Below are positions 27,260 to 35,900 of a stretch of 64,000 bases of DNA, one piece after another. The notes beneath the pieces were generated by a model, which was not told where the DNA came from, did not search any database, and saw nothing but the letters and a program-made list of their open reading frames with translations. The position numbers and the translations under genes were made by a program. The stretch covers positions 163,087 to 227,086 of the forward strand of contig CAVOWW010000018.1 of the NCBI GenBank assembly GCA_963700255.1, in the 5' to 3' direction. Each line of letters starts with the position of its first letter. The stretch's first letter is position 1. Source of the DNA: UBA10649 sp963700255 (GTDB lineage Bacteria; Actinomycetota; Actinomycetes; S36-B12).

Positions 27260-28474
27260 TCAGGGTATTGGCTCGGAGCGGGTCGGGCGCAGGATCGCAC
27301 TGAGTGGGACGAGCAGCGCGGCCGCGAGGATCGGGACGGTGAGCCCCCAGGCGATGCCGTAGCGCTCGGCGACCGTGCCCACCGCGATCGGTGCCAGGAC
27401 GAAGCCGCCGCGCGCGAGCCAGCCCACCGTGGCGACCCCCATCGCCGGCCGCACGCCGGGGATCTGCGTGGCCGCGTGCATGGCCGCAGGGAAGAGGGTG
27501 GCGACGCCGAGCCCGATGACGACGCAGGCGGCGATGTAGGCCCATGCGGTGCCGATGAGCAGGGCGGCGGCGAGCGCGACGCCCGAGCAGACCATGCTGA
27601 CGCGGACGACGACCAGCTCGGTGAAGCGGTTGACGAGGGGGTCGCCGGCGAACCGGCCGATGGTCATGGCGATGGTGAAGGCGGTGAAGCCGATGCCGAC
27701 CAGGGCCGCTGGTGCCCCGATGTCGGTCAGGTAGATCGAGCTCCACCGCGCGGGAATGTCCTCCACGACCACCGCGAGCAGGGTGAAGAGGCCGAGCAGC
27801 GCAGTGGCCCGCGTGAGGACGCGACCGTAGCCGGCGGTCTGCACCGAGCCGGGGTCGGCCGTGGCCGTGGCCCCGGCCAGGGCGTCCTCGTCGGCGTCGT
27901 GGCTGATCGGATCGCGTCCGGGGAGGAGCCAGCGGGCCGTCATCGCGAGCGCGAGGACCGAGACGACGGCGACACCTGCCATCATCCAGGCGATCGGCAC
28001 CCCGGCGGCCAGTGACACGGTGCCCACGACGGCTCCGGCCACCGTGCCGAGCGACCAGAACCCATGGAAGCTGTTGATGACCGAGCGGCCGTACCGCTGC
28101 TGGACGCGGAGCCCGTGGGCGTTCATGGCGCCGTCCATCACGGCGTCCAGGGCGCCCAGCCACAGCAGCGCGGCGCCGAGGATCCAGCCGGTGGGGGCGA
28201 GGCCGATCATCGGCAGCGCCGGCACGATCAGCAGGTAGCACCAGACCGCGACCCGTGCGCTGCTGGAGTGCGCGATCAGGTAGCCGCCGAGGGGGCCGAC
28301 GAGAAGGCCGCCCGCTGCCCCCGCCGCGAGCACGAGACCGAGCTGGGCGTCGTTGAGGCCGAGGTCGGCCTGGAGCTCGGCGAGGCGGGGCAGCCAGGTG
28401 CTGAGGGCGAACCCGTTGATGACGAAGAGCACCGAGACCGCGATACGGGCGCGGACGAGCGGGGTCATCGCCAT
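27260..28474 (-). CDS. MFS transporter
   Basis: A 404-residue major-facilitator protein with 12 hydrophobic segments (for example VSVLFVINGFALSTWLPRL, LVGIGFTAFTIAMTIGRFAG). It resembles the bacterial fucose-permease/YbjJ-like group. The start is ATG 28474: TAGGGT lies seven bases upstream, the leaderless pattern of this genome, and the first membrane helix follows directly. A longer upstream frame is open but hydrophilic and Arg/Ser-rich, so I exclude it. The substrate is unknown. It is probably the first gene of a three-gene unit with the MDR reductase and the SDR. Confidence 0.87.
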   Translation of the reverse strand: MAMTPLVRARIAVSVLFVINGFALSTWLPRLAELQADLGLNDAQLGLVLAAGAAGGLLVGPLGGYLIAHSSSARVAVWCYLLIVPALPMIGLAPTGWILGAALLWLGALDAVMDGAMNAHGLRVQQRYGRSVINSFHGFWSLGTVAGAVVGTVSLAAGVPIAWMMAGVAVVSVLALAMTARWLLPGRDPISHDADEDALAGATATADPGSVQTAGYGRVLTRATALLGLFTLLAVVVEDIPARWSSIYLTDIGAPAALVGIGFTAFTIAMTIGRFAGDPLVNRFTELVVVRVSMVCSGVALAAALLIGTAWAYIAACVVIGLGVATLFPAAMHAATQIPGVRPAMGVATVGWLARGGFVLAPIAVGTVAERYGIAWGLTVPILAAALLVPLSAILRPTRSEPIP

Positions 28475-28529
28475 GCGGGCAACCCTAGGCGGGCGGAATG
28501 TCTGCCCGTCCCAGGGCGTTGACCCAGCA

Positions 28530-29102
28530 GTGACAGAGAAGCAGGAGTACCGGGTCCTCGAGACCCGCGGACCGGTGGAACTTCGGGAGTATGCCGACTG
28601 CGTCGTGGCCGACGTCGTGGTGACCGGTTCAGCCGAGCAGGCCGGCAATCGGGCGTTCCGTCCGCTCGTGTCCTACATCTCGGGCAGCAACGAGTCCGCG
28701 GACTCGCTCGCGATGACGGCGCCGGTGATCCAGCAGGCGTCGGTGGAGACGTCGGGGGAGAAGCTGGCCATGACGGCGCCCGTCATCCAGGAGGCGCTCG
28801 ACGCGGACCGCTGGACGGTCTCCTTCGTCCTGCCTGGCTCGCGCACCCTCGAGCAGTACCCGGTCCCGACCGACCCGCAGGTGTCGCTCCGCGCGGTCGC
28901 CGGCGAGACCGCGGCCGCGCTGCGCTGGTCGGGTCGGTGGACCTCGGGGAATGTGGCCAAGCGGACCCGTGAGCTGCGCGATCTCATGGCCGAGGCCGGG
29001 TGGGCGGCGGCCGGGGACGCCCGCTGGGCCCGGTTCGATCCGCCGTGGACGCCGCCCTTCGCCCGACGGAACGAGATCGTCATCCCCGTCCGCCGAACCT
29101 AG
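28530..29102 (+). CDS. SOUL/HBP-family heme-binding protein
   Basis: A 190-residue SOUL-domain protein (GTG start at 28530). It has the family signature YRVLETRGPVELREYADCVV at the N-terminus, the repeated MTAPVIQ motif (twice, near residues 70 and 90), the SFVLPGSRTLEQYPVP loop and a C-terminal RRNEIVIPVRRT strand. SOUL proteins bind heme or other tetrapyrroles weakly; the bacterial role is not settled. The gene diverges from the MFS gene and is followed immediately by an operator-like palindrome. Confidence 0.9.
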   Translation: MTEKQEYRVLETRGPVELREYADCVVADVVVTGSAEQAGNRAFRPLVSYISGSNESADSLAMTAPVIQQASVETSGEKLAMTAPVIQEALDADRWTVSFVLPGSRTLEQYPVPTDPQVSLRAVAGETAAALRWSGRWTSGNVAKRTRELRDLMAEAGWAAAGDARWARFDPPWTPPFARRNEIVIPVRRT

Positions 29103-29138
29103 GTTACGGTCCCGTAACCTACGGTATAGTAGGTTACC
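29101..29138 (+). promoter_or_regulatory. Palindromic operator and -10 box before the alpha/beta hydrolase
   Basis: AGGTTACG (29101-29108) and CGTAACCT (29113-29120) are perfect 8-bp inverted arms around GTCC. A -10-like TATAGT lies at 29125-29130 and a third half-site, AGGTTACC, at 29131-29138. A repressor bound here would cover the promoter of the hydrolase at 29163. The size and symmetry fit a TetR or MarR dimer site; the regulator is not identified. Confidence 0.65.
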
Positions 29139-29162
29139 GACAGGTATCCCGGGGAGGCAGCG

Positions 29163-30035
29163 ATGGGCGAGCGCGAGACGGTGACCCCTCATCCACGGCA
29201 GCAGGTCCACCTGAACGGCCGCGACCTCGCCTATCGCGAGCTGCCGGGCACCGGCATCCCCGTCCTGCTCATCCACGGGATCGCCCTGAACTCGGACACC
29301 TGGGGGGACCTCCCCGAACGGCTGTCGGCGCGGGGCATCCCCGTGCTCGCGGTGGACCTGCCCGGCCACGGGGAGTCGTCGAAGGGTCCGGGCGACTACA
29401 GCCTCGGCTCGATGGCGAGCACGCTTCGCGACCTGCTGGACGACCATCAGATCGACCGTGTGCACCTGGTCGGGCACTCCCTCGGCGGCGGGGTCTCGAT
29501 GCAGTTCGCGTACCAGTTCCCCGACCGCGTCGCCTCGATGATCCTCGAGTCCAGCGGCGGCCTCGGCGAGGAGACCTTCACGGGACTGCGCGCCGCGGCG
29601 CTCCCCGGGTCCGAACTGGCGATCAAGTGGGCCATCAACCAGCGCACCCTGGCGGGGGCGAGCTGGCTCGGCGACAAGCTGAGCCGCGTCGGGGTGACCC
29701 CGCACATGCTGAGCCCGCGCACACTCGAGACGGTCTCCTGGCTGGGGCAGGAAGACCGCCGGGCGGCGTTCCTCGCCACCCTGCGCAGCGTCGTGAGCCC
29801 CCGCGGGCAGCGCGTCTCCGCGCTCGACAAGCTGCACCTGCTGGAAGGCTCGCGCGTGCTGATCGTCTGGGGCGACCGCGACCCGATGATCCCGATGATG
29901 CACGGGCAGGCCGCGCACGAGCTGCTGTCGGGGAGTCGCTTCGTGGTCTTCCCCGGTGCCGGTCACGAGCCGCACACGCACGATCCCGAGCGGTTCGCCG
30001 CCCTCGTCGCCGAGCACGTCGGCTCGCAGCCGTAG
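29163..30035 (+). CDS. Alpha/beta hydrolase
   Basis: A 290-residue alpha/beta hydrolase with a complete triad: nucleophile Ser106 in GHSLGGG, acid Asp238 or Asp240 in WGDRDPMIP, and His268 in GAGHEPH. The oxyanion loop is LLIHGIALNS. The proteins of this group in actinobacteria include esterases, lactonases and C-C hydrolases; nothing here decides which. GGGGAGG precedes the ATG. The immediate upstream palindrome suggests the gene is repressed and induced by its substrate. Confidence 0.9.
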   Translation: MGERETVTPHPRQQVHLNGRDLAYRELPGTGIPVLLIHGIALNSDTWGDLPERLSARGIPVLAVDLPGHGESSKGPGDYSLGSMASTLRDLLDDHQIDRVHLVGHSLGGGVSMQFAYQFPDRVASMILESSGGLGEETFTGLRAAALPGSELAIKWAINQRTLAGASWLGDKLSRVGVTPHMLSPRTLETVSWLGQEDRRAAFLATLRSVVSPRGQRVSALDKLHLLEGSRVLIVWGDRDPMIPMMHGQAAHELLSGSRFVVFPGAGHEPHTHDPERFAALVAEHVGSQP

Positions 30036-30081
30036 TGCGGGTGCTGCGTACGCTGGTCACCCAGCCAACGCGAGGAGCACG

Positions 30082-30345
30082 ATGACCAGCGAACCAGACC
30101 CCTTCGACGAGCTCGTGCTCGACGAGGACTTCGTGGCCGGCGGCCCCAAGGAGGCGGCCGCGGACGAGCGCATCGAGAGAGCCAACAAGATCGCCCGCAG
30201 CAACGACCGCCTGAAGGCGTCGGGGGAGATCGCGGACGGCTCCGGCAAGCCGCGCTTCCATCGGGTCCGCAAGTCGGCCCCGTGGATCGCCATCGGAGCG
30301 GCGGTGGCCATCGGGATCGTCGTCATCGCCATCATCGCGCGTTGA
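30082..30345 (+). CDS. Small C-tail-anchored membrane protein
   Basis: An 87-residue protein starting MTSEPDPFDELVLDEDF behind GAGGAG. Residues 1-65 are soluble and charged. The last about 20 residues form a single membrane helix (WIAIGAAVAIGIVVIAIIAR), so it is predicted to be tail-anchored with the N-terminus in the cytosol. No family with a known function is recognised. It is two bases upstream of the LCIB-like gene and probably co-transcribed with it. Confidence 0.72.
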   Translation: MTSEPDPFDELVLDEDFVAGGPKEAAADERIERANKIARSNDRLKASGEIADGSGKPRFHRVRKSAPWIAIGAAVAIGIVVIAIIAR

Positions 30346-30347
30346 CC

Positions 30348-31073
30348 GTGGCCGTCGACCCTGCCCTCGCGGCGCTGGCGGACCGCTACGGGGAGACGGT
30401 CGCGGTCGACGACTTCATGACCTGGTCCGAGTGGGCCCTCGCCCGAGTGGGTTTCCGGCCCTTGAACTGCCTCCCGGTGGTCGCCGTGTGCCGCGACGAG
30501 CTGATGGCGGACTTCGGCCGGGCGGTCACGGACGTCTGGGGACAGCCCTTCGACGCGGGCTCGCTGGCGGGCCTGGTCTTCATGGGGCGAACCGGAGTGC
30601 AGGCGGCGCTCGCGCATGTGCCGGGCGAGGACGGGCGGCACCGGTTCGTGGTCTTCTGCTTCCCGCACATCGGTATCGACGAGGACGGCACCGTCGGTCG
30701 CGTGCAGCGGCGCGGGATGTACCGGGCGTCGTCGGCCTGCGGTGCCCTCGCCGCCTTCCGGGACCAGCTTCACGAGGAGGCGCGCCAGCTCGAGATCGAC
30801 CGCGACGACGTCGAGCAGTCGCTGCTGCGCATGCGCCTGCAGGGCCTGGTGCCCACGGACGCGACGCCGAGCCTGCCCGACCTCACCGACCTGGCCCGCC
30901 AGGCCTCGGTCGACGACATGACCCGCTTCATCGAGCTGGCCCGCGGCTCGGAGCCCGTGGACGTCGCGTTCATCAGTGGCGTGGTCGTCCACCTGCCGGA
31001 CGGAGTCGACCACGTCGCCGGCGTGCGTGCCGACGTCACGATCGACTCGGTGACCGTCTCCCTCCCGCACTGA
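30348..31073 (+). CDS. LCIB-family (theta-type carbonic-anhydrase-like) protein
   Basis: A 241-residue protein resembling the LCIB/LCIC family of the algal CO2-concentrating mechanism, which has a beta-carbonic-anhydrase-like fold. The family motifs are visible: VCRDEL (Cys48, Asp50), the glycine-rich GSLAGLVFMGRTGVQAALAH, VVFCFPHIGIDEDGTVG (His107) and SSACGAL (Cys131). Cys48, His107 and Cys131 match the three zinc ligands and Asp50 the catalytic dyad position, so all key residues appear intact. Activity would be CO2 hydration in the cytosol; this is inference. The start GTG at 30348 is two bases after the upstream stop. An LCIB gene in this context is unusual. Confidence 0.7.
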   Translation: MAVDPALAALADRYGETVAVDDFMTWSEWALARVGFRPLNCLPVVAVCRDELMADFGRAVTDVWGQPFDAGSLAGLVFMGRTGVQAALAHVPGEDGRHRFVVFCFPHIGIDEDGTVGRVQRRGMYRASSACGALAAFRDQLHEEARQLEIDRDDVEQSLLRMRLQGLVPTDATPSLPDLTDLARQASVDDMTRFIELARGSEPVDVAFISGVVVHLPDGVDHVAGVRADVTIDSVTVSLPH

Positions 31074-31074
31074 C

Positions 31075-31152
31075 CCCCCGCCTCGTTGCCGACCTTGAGG
31101 TTGGCGCCAGATCCACCCCCCGAAACCACGCGGAACCTCAAGTTCGGCGGGG
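31075..31152. repeat. Imperfect inverted repeat between convergent genes
   Basis: CCGACCTTGAGGTT (31089-31102) pairs with AACCTCAAGTTCGG (31134-31147) with one mismatch, and the outer CCCCGCC/GGCGGGG segments can extend the stem. The element fills the gap between the LCIB-like stop and the aldehyde-dehydrogenase stop. It may be a bidirectional terminator or a copy of a dispersed intergenic repeat. Confidence 0.6.
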
Positions 31153-31155
31153 TTG

Positions 31156-32619
31156 TCAGGCGGGGCGGAACGAGTCGTGCTGCTGCGGCTGGGCGTGCTT
31201 GATCATCACGTGGTGCGTGACCGTGTACTCCAGGACCGCCTCATGGCTCATGTCCTTGCCGAAGCCGCTGCCCTTCACTCCACCGTGCGGCGCCTCCGAT
31301 GCGATCGGCAGGTGGTCGTTGATCCAGGTGACGCCGGCCTCCACGCGATGGCTGACGCGCAGGGCCCTGCCGACGTCAGACGTCCACACGGAGCTGGCCA
31401 GCCCGTAGCGGCTGTCGTTCGCGAGTGCGACGGCGTCGTCCTCGTCGTCGAACGGCACCACGACGAGCACGGGGCCGAACACCTCGCCCTGGACGATCTC
31501 GCTGTCCTGACGTGCGCCCACGACGACCGTGGGCGGGTAGTACGAGCCGACCCGGTCCGGGACCTCGCCGCCGGTCGCGGCCGTCGCTCCCGCATCGACC
31601 GCGCGGCTGACGAACCCGTGCACCCGGTCGCGGTGGGCCCGCGAGATGAGCGGGCCGACATCGGTGGAGGCTTCGAGCGGATCGCCGAACCGCACGGAGG
31701 CCATCGCATCGATGAGGGCGTCGGTGACGTCTGCCAGCCGTGAGCGCTCGACGTAGACGCGCGTGGCGGCCGTGCAGTCCTGGCCGGTGTTGTAGGTGGC
31801 GCCGAGGGTGACGGCTCGTGCGCACTGCTCGACGTCTGCGTCCGCGAACACGAGTGCAGGCGCCTTTCCGCCGAGCTCGAGGTGCACGCGCTTCGTCGAG
31901 TCCGCGGCGGCCCGCATGACTGCCTGACCCGTGCGGGTGGAGCCGGTGACGGACACCATCCGCACGTTCGGGTCGCGGACCAGCGCCTCGCCCACGTCGG
32001 CGCCGCCCGTCACGATGGCGAGGACGCCGGGCGGCAGTCCTGCGGCCGCCGCGAGCTCGGCGAGGCGCAGGGTGCTTCTCGGCGTGGACGGCGCCGGCTT
32101 GAGCACGACGGTGTTGCCGGCGGCCAGGGCCGGCCCGAGCTTCCACACCGCCATGACCAGCGGGAAGTTCCAGGGCGCGATGCTGCCGACGACGCCGATG
32201 GGGCGGCGCAGCAGCATCGAGGTGTACCCCTGGCTGAGGATCCCGGCGCCGCTGCCCTCCAGGGACCGGCCAGAGCCCGCGAAGAACCGCAGGTTGTCGG
32301 CGGCGAACGGCAGCTCGCCATCGGCCACCACGGCGACGGGCTTGCCGGTCTCCTCGACCTCGAGCCGAGTGAGCTCGACCCCGTCCTCCTCGATCAGGTC
32401 CGCGAGCCGAAGGAGCACGCGAGCCCGCTCGCCGGGCGTGCGCGCGGCCCAGTCGGTGCCGGCGCGCGCGGCGGCCGAGGCCGCGACCGCCACGTCGGCG
32501 GGCGACGCCTGCGCGACCTCGGCCACGACCTCGTCCGTGGCGGGGTTGACGATGACGCCGACCTCGCCACGACCCGGCGCTGCCGCACCGTCGATGTGGA
32601 TACCCGGTGTGAGCGTCAT
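31156..32619 (-). CDS. patD: Aminobutyraldehyde dehydrogenase
   Basis: A 487-residue NAD-dependent aldehyde dehydrogenase that would oxidise 4-aminobutyraldehyde or its gamma-glutamyl form to the acid in the last step of this polyamine block. Catalytic residues are all present: Asn151 in PWNFP, Lys174, general base Glu248 in ELGGKAP, nucleophile Cys282 in GQDCTAATR. The ATG at 32619 is chosen because the product then starts normally; upstream in-frame sequence is low-complexity. It is the last gene of an operon with a frameshifted FAD oxidase (10 bases upstream) and a PotABCD-type transporter. The substrate assignment rests mainly on context. Confidence 0.85.
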   Translation of the reverse strand: MTLTPGIHIDGAAAPGRGEVGVIVNPATDEVVAEVAQASPADVAVAASAAARAGTDWAARTPGERARVLLRLADLIEEDGVELTRLEVEETGKPVAVVADGELPFAADNLRFFAGSGRSLEGSGAGILSQGYTSMLLRRPIGVVGSIAPWNFPLVMAVWKLGPALAAGNTVVLKPAPSTPRSTLRLAELAAAAGLPPGVLAIVTGGADVGEALVRDPNVRMVSVTGSTRTGQAVMRAAADSTKRVHLELGGKAPALVFADADVEQCARAVTLGATYNTGQDCTAATRVYVERSRLADVTDALIDAMASVRFGDPLEASTDVGPLISRAHRDRVHGFVSRAVDAGATAATGGEVPDRVGSYYPPTVVVGARQDSEIVQGEVFGPVLVVVPFDDEDDAVALANDSRYGLASSVWTSDVGRALRVSHRVEAGVTWINDHLPIASEAPHGGVKGSGFGKDMSHEAVLEYTVTHHVMIKHAQPQQHDSFRPA

Positions 32620-32629
32620 GCGCTGCTCC

Positions 32630-34038
32630 TCAGCTGTTGAATCCGATTCCGAAGTGGTCGAGCGTGCGCAGGTAGGCGCCCCGTCGCCCCGTCGCATCCT
32701 CGCGGGCGAGCGCGGCGCGGGTCGCCTGGACGACCGGGTAGCGCAGCGGCTCCGGCGGGAACGGGATCGGCTTCCTGCGGACGAGGTCGAGGCTCGTGCG
32801 CTCGGTGTCCCGGCCGGCGAGCAGGTCGAGGGCGACCCGGGCGCCGAATCGTGACGCCGCGACGCCGAGGCCCGTGAACCCGACGGTGTAGGCGACCCGA
32901 CCCCCGAGGGCAGTGCCGAACACCGGCGTGAACCTCGACGTCGAGTCGATGAGTCCGGCCCATCGATGGGTGAAGCGCAGCCCCTCGAGCTGGGGGAAGG
33001 TCTGGAAGAACTGCCGGGCGAGCAGGGCGTGGGAGGCGTCCCGCTGCTCGCGGGCGGCATCGGTGCGGTTGCCGAAGTAGTAGATCGCGTCGTATCCGCC
33101 CCACAGGATCCGGTCGTCGGGCGTGCGCCGGTAGTAGTGGAACTGGTTGCCGACGTCGGTGAGTCCCTGGGCGTGGGCCCAGCCGATGCTGCCCAGGGCC
33201 GCGGGGGAGAGGGGCTCGGTGACGAGCACGTGGTCGTAGATGGGCATCACGCGGTGACGGAGGCGATGCAGCAGCGGCGGGTAGGCGTTGGTGGCCAGCA
33301 CGACGCTGCGCGCGCGGATGCTGCCGGCGTCCGTGGCAACCTCGACGGAGTCGCGGCCACGGCGCATCGAGCGGACCCTGGTCGACTCGTGGATCCGCAC
33401 GCCGCGCCGGCTGGCGGCTCCGGCGAGCCCCCACGACAGGGCGGCCGGATCCAGCAGTCCGCCGCCAGTGCGATAGCGCAGTCCGCCGAGGTAGGTCGGC
33501 GAGGCGACGTCGCGCTGCATCTCCTCGCGGTCGAGGAGCGTCACGTGCTCGCCATGGCGCTCGTTGAGCGTCATGCGCCGTCGCGAGCGCATCGAGATGG
33601 TGGGGCTGGGTGGCGACCGCGGTCTTCCCGCACAGCCGGATCCCGGCGTCGATGCCCTCGCTCCCGGTGAAGTCGACGATCTCGCGCACGTTCTGACGGC
33701 CCAGGCGCAGCAGCACCGGGAGGTCGTCGGGCCAGAGCTGCACGCCATGGGCGATCCCGTGCGTGAGCGACTCGGAGAAGAACCCGCCGTTGCGCCCGGA
33801 GGCGCCGAAGGCGATGGTCTCGAGCCTCGACGAGGACGATGTCGGCGGACGGGTCGCTGGCCCGCGCCTCGATCGCTGCCCACAGGCCGGTCAGCCCGCC
33901 GCCCACGATCAGCACGTCGCAGGAGGTGCCGCCCACGAGGGGCGCTGCGGGTTCGGGGGCGCCGGGACGATCCGTCCAGAACGGCTGAGGAACGGCGTCG
34001 CGAAGGGCGTCGGCCGTCCGGATGCTGGGCTGCGTCAT
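32630..34038 (-). pseudogene. FAD-dependent amine oxidase (PuuB-like), two frameshifts
   Basis: A DAO-family flavoenzyme of about 468 residues. The dinucleotide-binding motif VLIVGGGLTGLWAA is near residue 43, the ATIAFGASGRNGG-type flavin segment follows in a second frame, and the rest (LATNAYPP, HYYRRTPDDRILWGGYD, FTHRWAGLIDSTSRFTPV, VGFTGLGVAASRFGA) is in a third. Frame changes near 33829 and 33577 each need only one base to restore the conserved reading. Family members oxidise gamma-glutamylputrescine or related amines, and the operon supports that. Either a pseudogene or an uncorrected sequencing error; I favour the latter. Confidence 0.8.
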
Positions 34039-34047
34039 CCGGTGCCG

Positions 34048-35127
34048 TCAGCCCTGCGCGCGCAGGATGACCGCCCGGTCCGGCACCCAGACGAGGTCGA
34101 CCTCGGTGCCGCGGTGCACGGGAGCGGTGCCCTGGGAGGTGATCGTCACGGGGCTCGCATGGCCGGCGACCTCGACGGCGATCGTGGAGCGCCCGCCGTA
34201 GAACTGGGTGTCGATCACCGTGCCCACGAGGCGTCCCTCCCCCCGTGCGACCAGGCTGAAGTCCTCGGGGCGGACGACGAGCACCGCCTGCTCGCCCGGA
34301 GCGATGTCGTCGGCTCGTCCGGGCAGGACGCCGAGCCCGGGCACGTCGACGCCGTCGTCGGTGCGGGTGCCGGCGAACGAGTTGCTGGAGCCGATGAAGT
34401 CCGCCACGAAGGTGTTGGCGGGCCGCTGGTACAGGTCGACGGGGGTGTCGACCTGCTGGACCCGGCCGTCGTGCATCACGGCGATGCGGTCGGCCATCGA
34501 CATGGCCTCCTCCTGGTCGTGGGTCACGACCACGAAGGTGATGCCCACCTCGTGCTGCAGTCGCTTCAGCTCGAGCTGCATCTCCGCGCGGACCTTGCGG
34601 TCGAGCGCCGACAGCGGCTCGTCGAGCAGGAGCAGTCGGGGCCGTTTGACGATCGCGCGCGCGAGCGCGACGCGCTGCCGCTGCCCTCCCGAGAGCTGGG
34701 CGGGGCGCGCCTTCGTCTTGCCGGTGAGTCCGACGGTCTCGAGCACCTCCTCCACCCGGCTGCGCACCTCGGCCTTGGGGAGCCCCTCCCGCTCGAGTCC
34801 GTACGCCACGTTCTTGGCGACGGACATGTGGGGGAACAGCGCATAGGACTGGAACATCAGGTTGATGGGGCGGCGCTCCGGGGGCAGCGCGCACAGGTCG
34901 ACCTCTGCGCCGCCGCCGGTGCCGGGCATGGTGATCGTCCCGCTGTCGGGCTGCTCGAAGCCGGCCATGCTGCGCAGGAGGGTCGTCTTGCCGCAGCCGG
35001 AGGGCCCGAGCAGCGCGAAGAACTCGTTCTGCTGGATGTCGAGGCTCACGTCGTCGACGGCGACGGTCTCGCCGAACCTCTTGGACAGGCTCCGGATCGA
35101 GAGCAGGGCGGGGCGGTCAGCTGTCAT
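34048..35127 (-). CDS. potA: Polyamine ABC transporter ATP-binding protein
   Basis: The 359-residue ATPase of a spermidine/putrescine importer. It has Walker A LLGPSGCGKTTLLR, Q-loop FQSYALFPH, signature LSGGQRQRVALA, Walker B LLLLDEPLSALD and H-loop VVVTHDQ. A C-terminal TOBE_2-type regulatory domain (VVRPEDFSLVARG, VIDTQFYGGRST) fits the PotA/FbpC subgroup. Its ATG overlaps the PotC stop by four bases (ATGA). It precedes the FAD oxidase by nine bases. Confidence 0.93.
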   Translation of the reverse strand: MTADRPALLSIRSLSKRFGETVAVDDVSLDIQQNEFFALLGPSGCGKTTLLRSMAGFEQPDSGTITMPGTGGGAEVDLCALPPERRPINLMFQSYALFPHMSVAKNVAYGLEREGLPKAEVRSRVEEVLETVGLTGKTKARPAQLSGGQRQRVALARAIVKRPRLLLLDEPLSALDRKVRAEMQLELKRLQHEVGITFVVVTHDQEEAMSMADRIAVMHDGRVQQVDTPVDLYQRPANTFVADFIGSSNSFAGTRTDDGVDVPGLGVLPGRADDIAPGEQAVLVVRPEDFSLVARGEGRLVGTVIDTQFYGGRSTIAVEVAGHASPVTITSQGTAPVHRGTEVDLVWVPDRAVILRAQG

Positions 35128-35900
35128 AGGTCATCCGTGAGCTTGGTGATGCGCTGGGCGGCGATCACGATGGTGAAGCTGACGAGCAGCAGCAAGGCAG
35201 CCAGGGCGTTGATCTCCGGGGTGACGCCGAAGCGGACCATGGAGTAGATGACGATCGGCAGGGTCGGGGTCGAGGGACCGTTGGTGAAGAAGGCGATCAC
35301 GAACTCGTCGAGGCTGAGCGTGAACACGAGCAGGGCGCCGGCGACGATGGCCGGCATCAGGCTGGGAACCGTGATGCGGAAGAAGGTGCCCACCGGTCCT
35401 GCGCCCAGATCACGGCTGGCCTCCTCGAGGCTCGGATCGGTGTGGCCCAGGCGGGCGAGGACCACCGCGGCGACGAATGCCATCCCGAAGACCACGTGGG
35501 CGAGCAGGACGGTGTGCAGGCCCAGGGTCACCCCGACCAGGGCGAAGAACGCCAGCAGGCCGATGGCCAGGGCGAGGTCGGGGATGATCGCCGGGGTGAG
35601 GGAGTAGGCCTCGAGCAGGGCTGAGCGGAAGTAGCGGTTGAGCCCGATGGCGAGCAGGGTCCCGAGCGTCGTCGCGATGACGGTCGCTCCGACGGCCACG
35701 ATGATGGTGTTGATGAAGCCCTCGCGGATCAGCTCGTCCGCGAACAGCTCGCCGTACCAGCGCGTGCTGAACCCCGTCCACGTGTACGGCGTCTTGCTCG
35801 CGTTGAACGACATGACGACCAGCACGGCTATCGGGACGTAGAGGAAGACGTACGTCAGCCACAGGGGCAGGTTGAGCCAGCCGAGCCTACGCACGCGCAC
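35124..35900 (-). CDS. potC: Polyamine ABC transporter permease PotC
   Basis: A 258-residue inner-membrane permease with six hydrophobic segments. The coupling-helix region EASRDLGAGPVGTFFRITVP carries the EAA-loop pattern that docks onto the ATPase. It is 14 bases overlapped by the upstream PotB gene and four by PotA, so translation is tightly coupled. The start GTG at 35900 is the first in frame after the coupled stop. It pairs with PotB to form the channel for putrescine/spermidine. Confidence 0.92.
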   Translation of the reverse strand: MRVRRLGWLNLPLWLTYVFLYVPIAVLVVMSFNASKTPYTWTGFSTRWYGELFADELIREGFINTIIVAVGATVIATTLGTLLAIGLNRYFRSALLEAYSLTPAIIPDLALAIGLLAFFALVGVTLGLHTVLLAHVVFGMAFVAAVVLARLGHTDPSLEEASRDLGAGPVGTFFRITVPSLMPAIVAGALLVFTLSLDEFVIAFFTNGPSTPTLPIVIYSMVRFGVTPEINALAALLLLVSFTIVIAAQRITKLTDDL

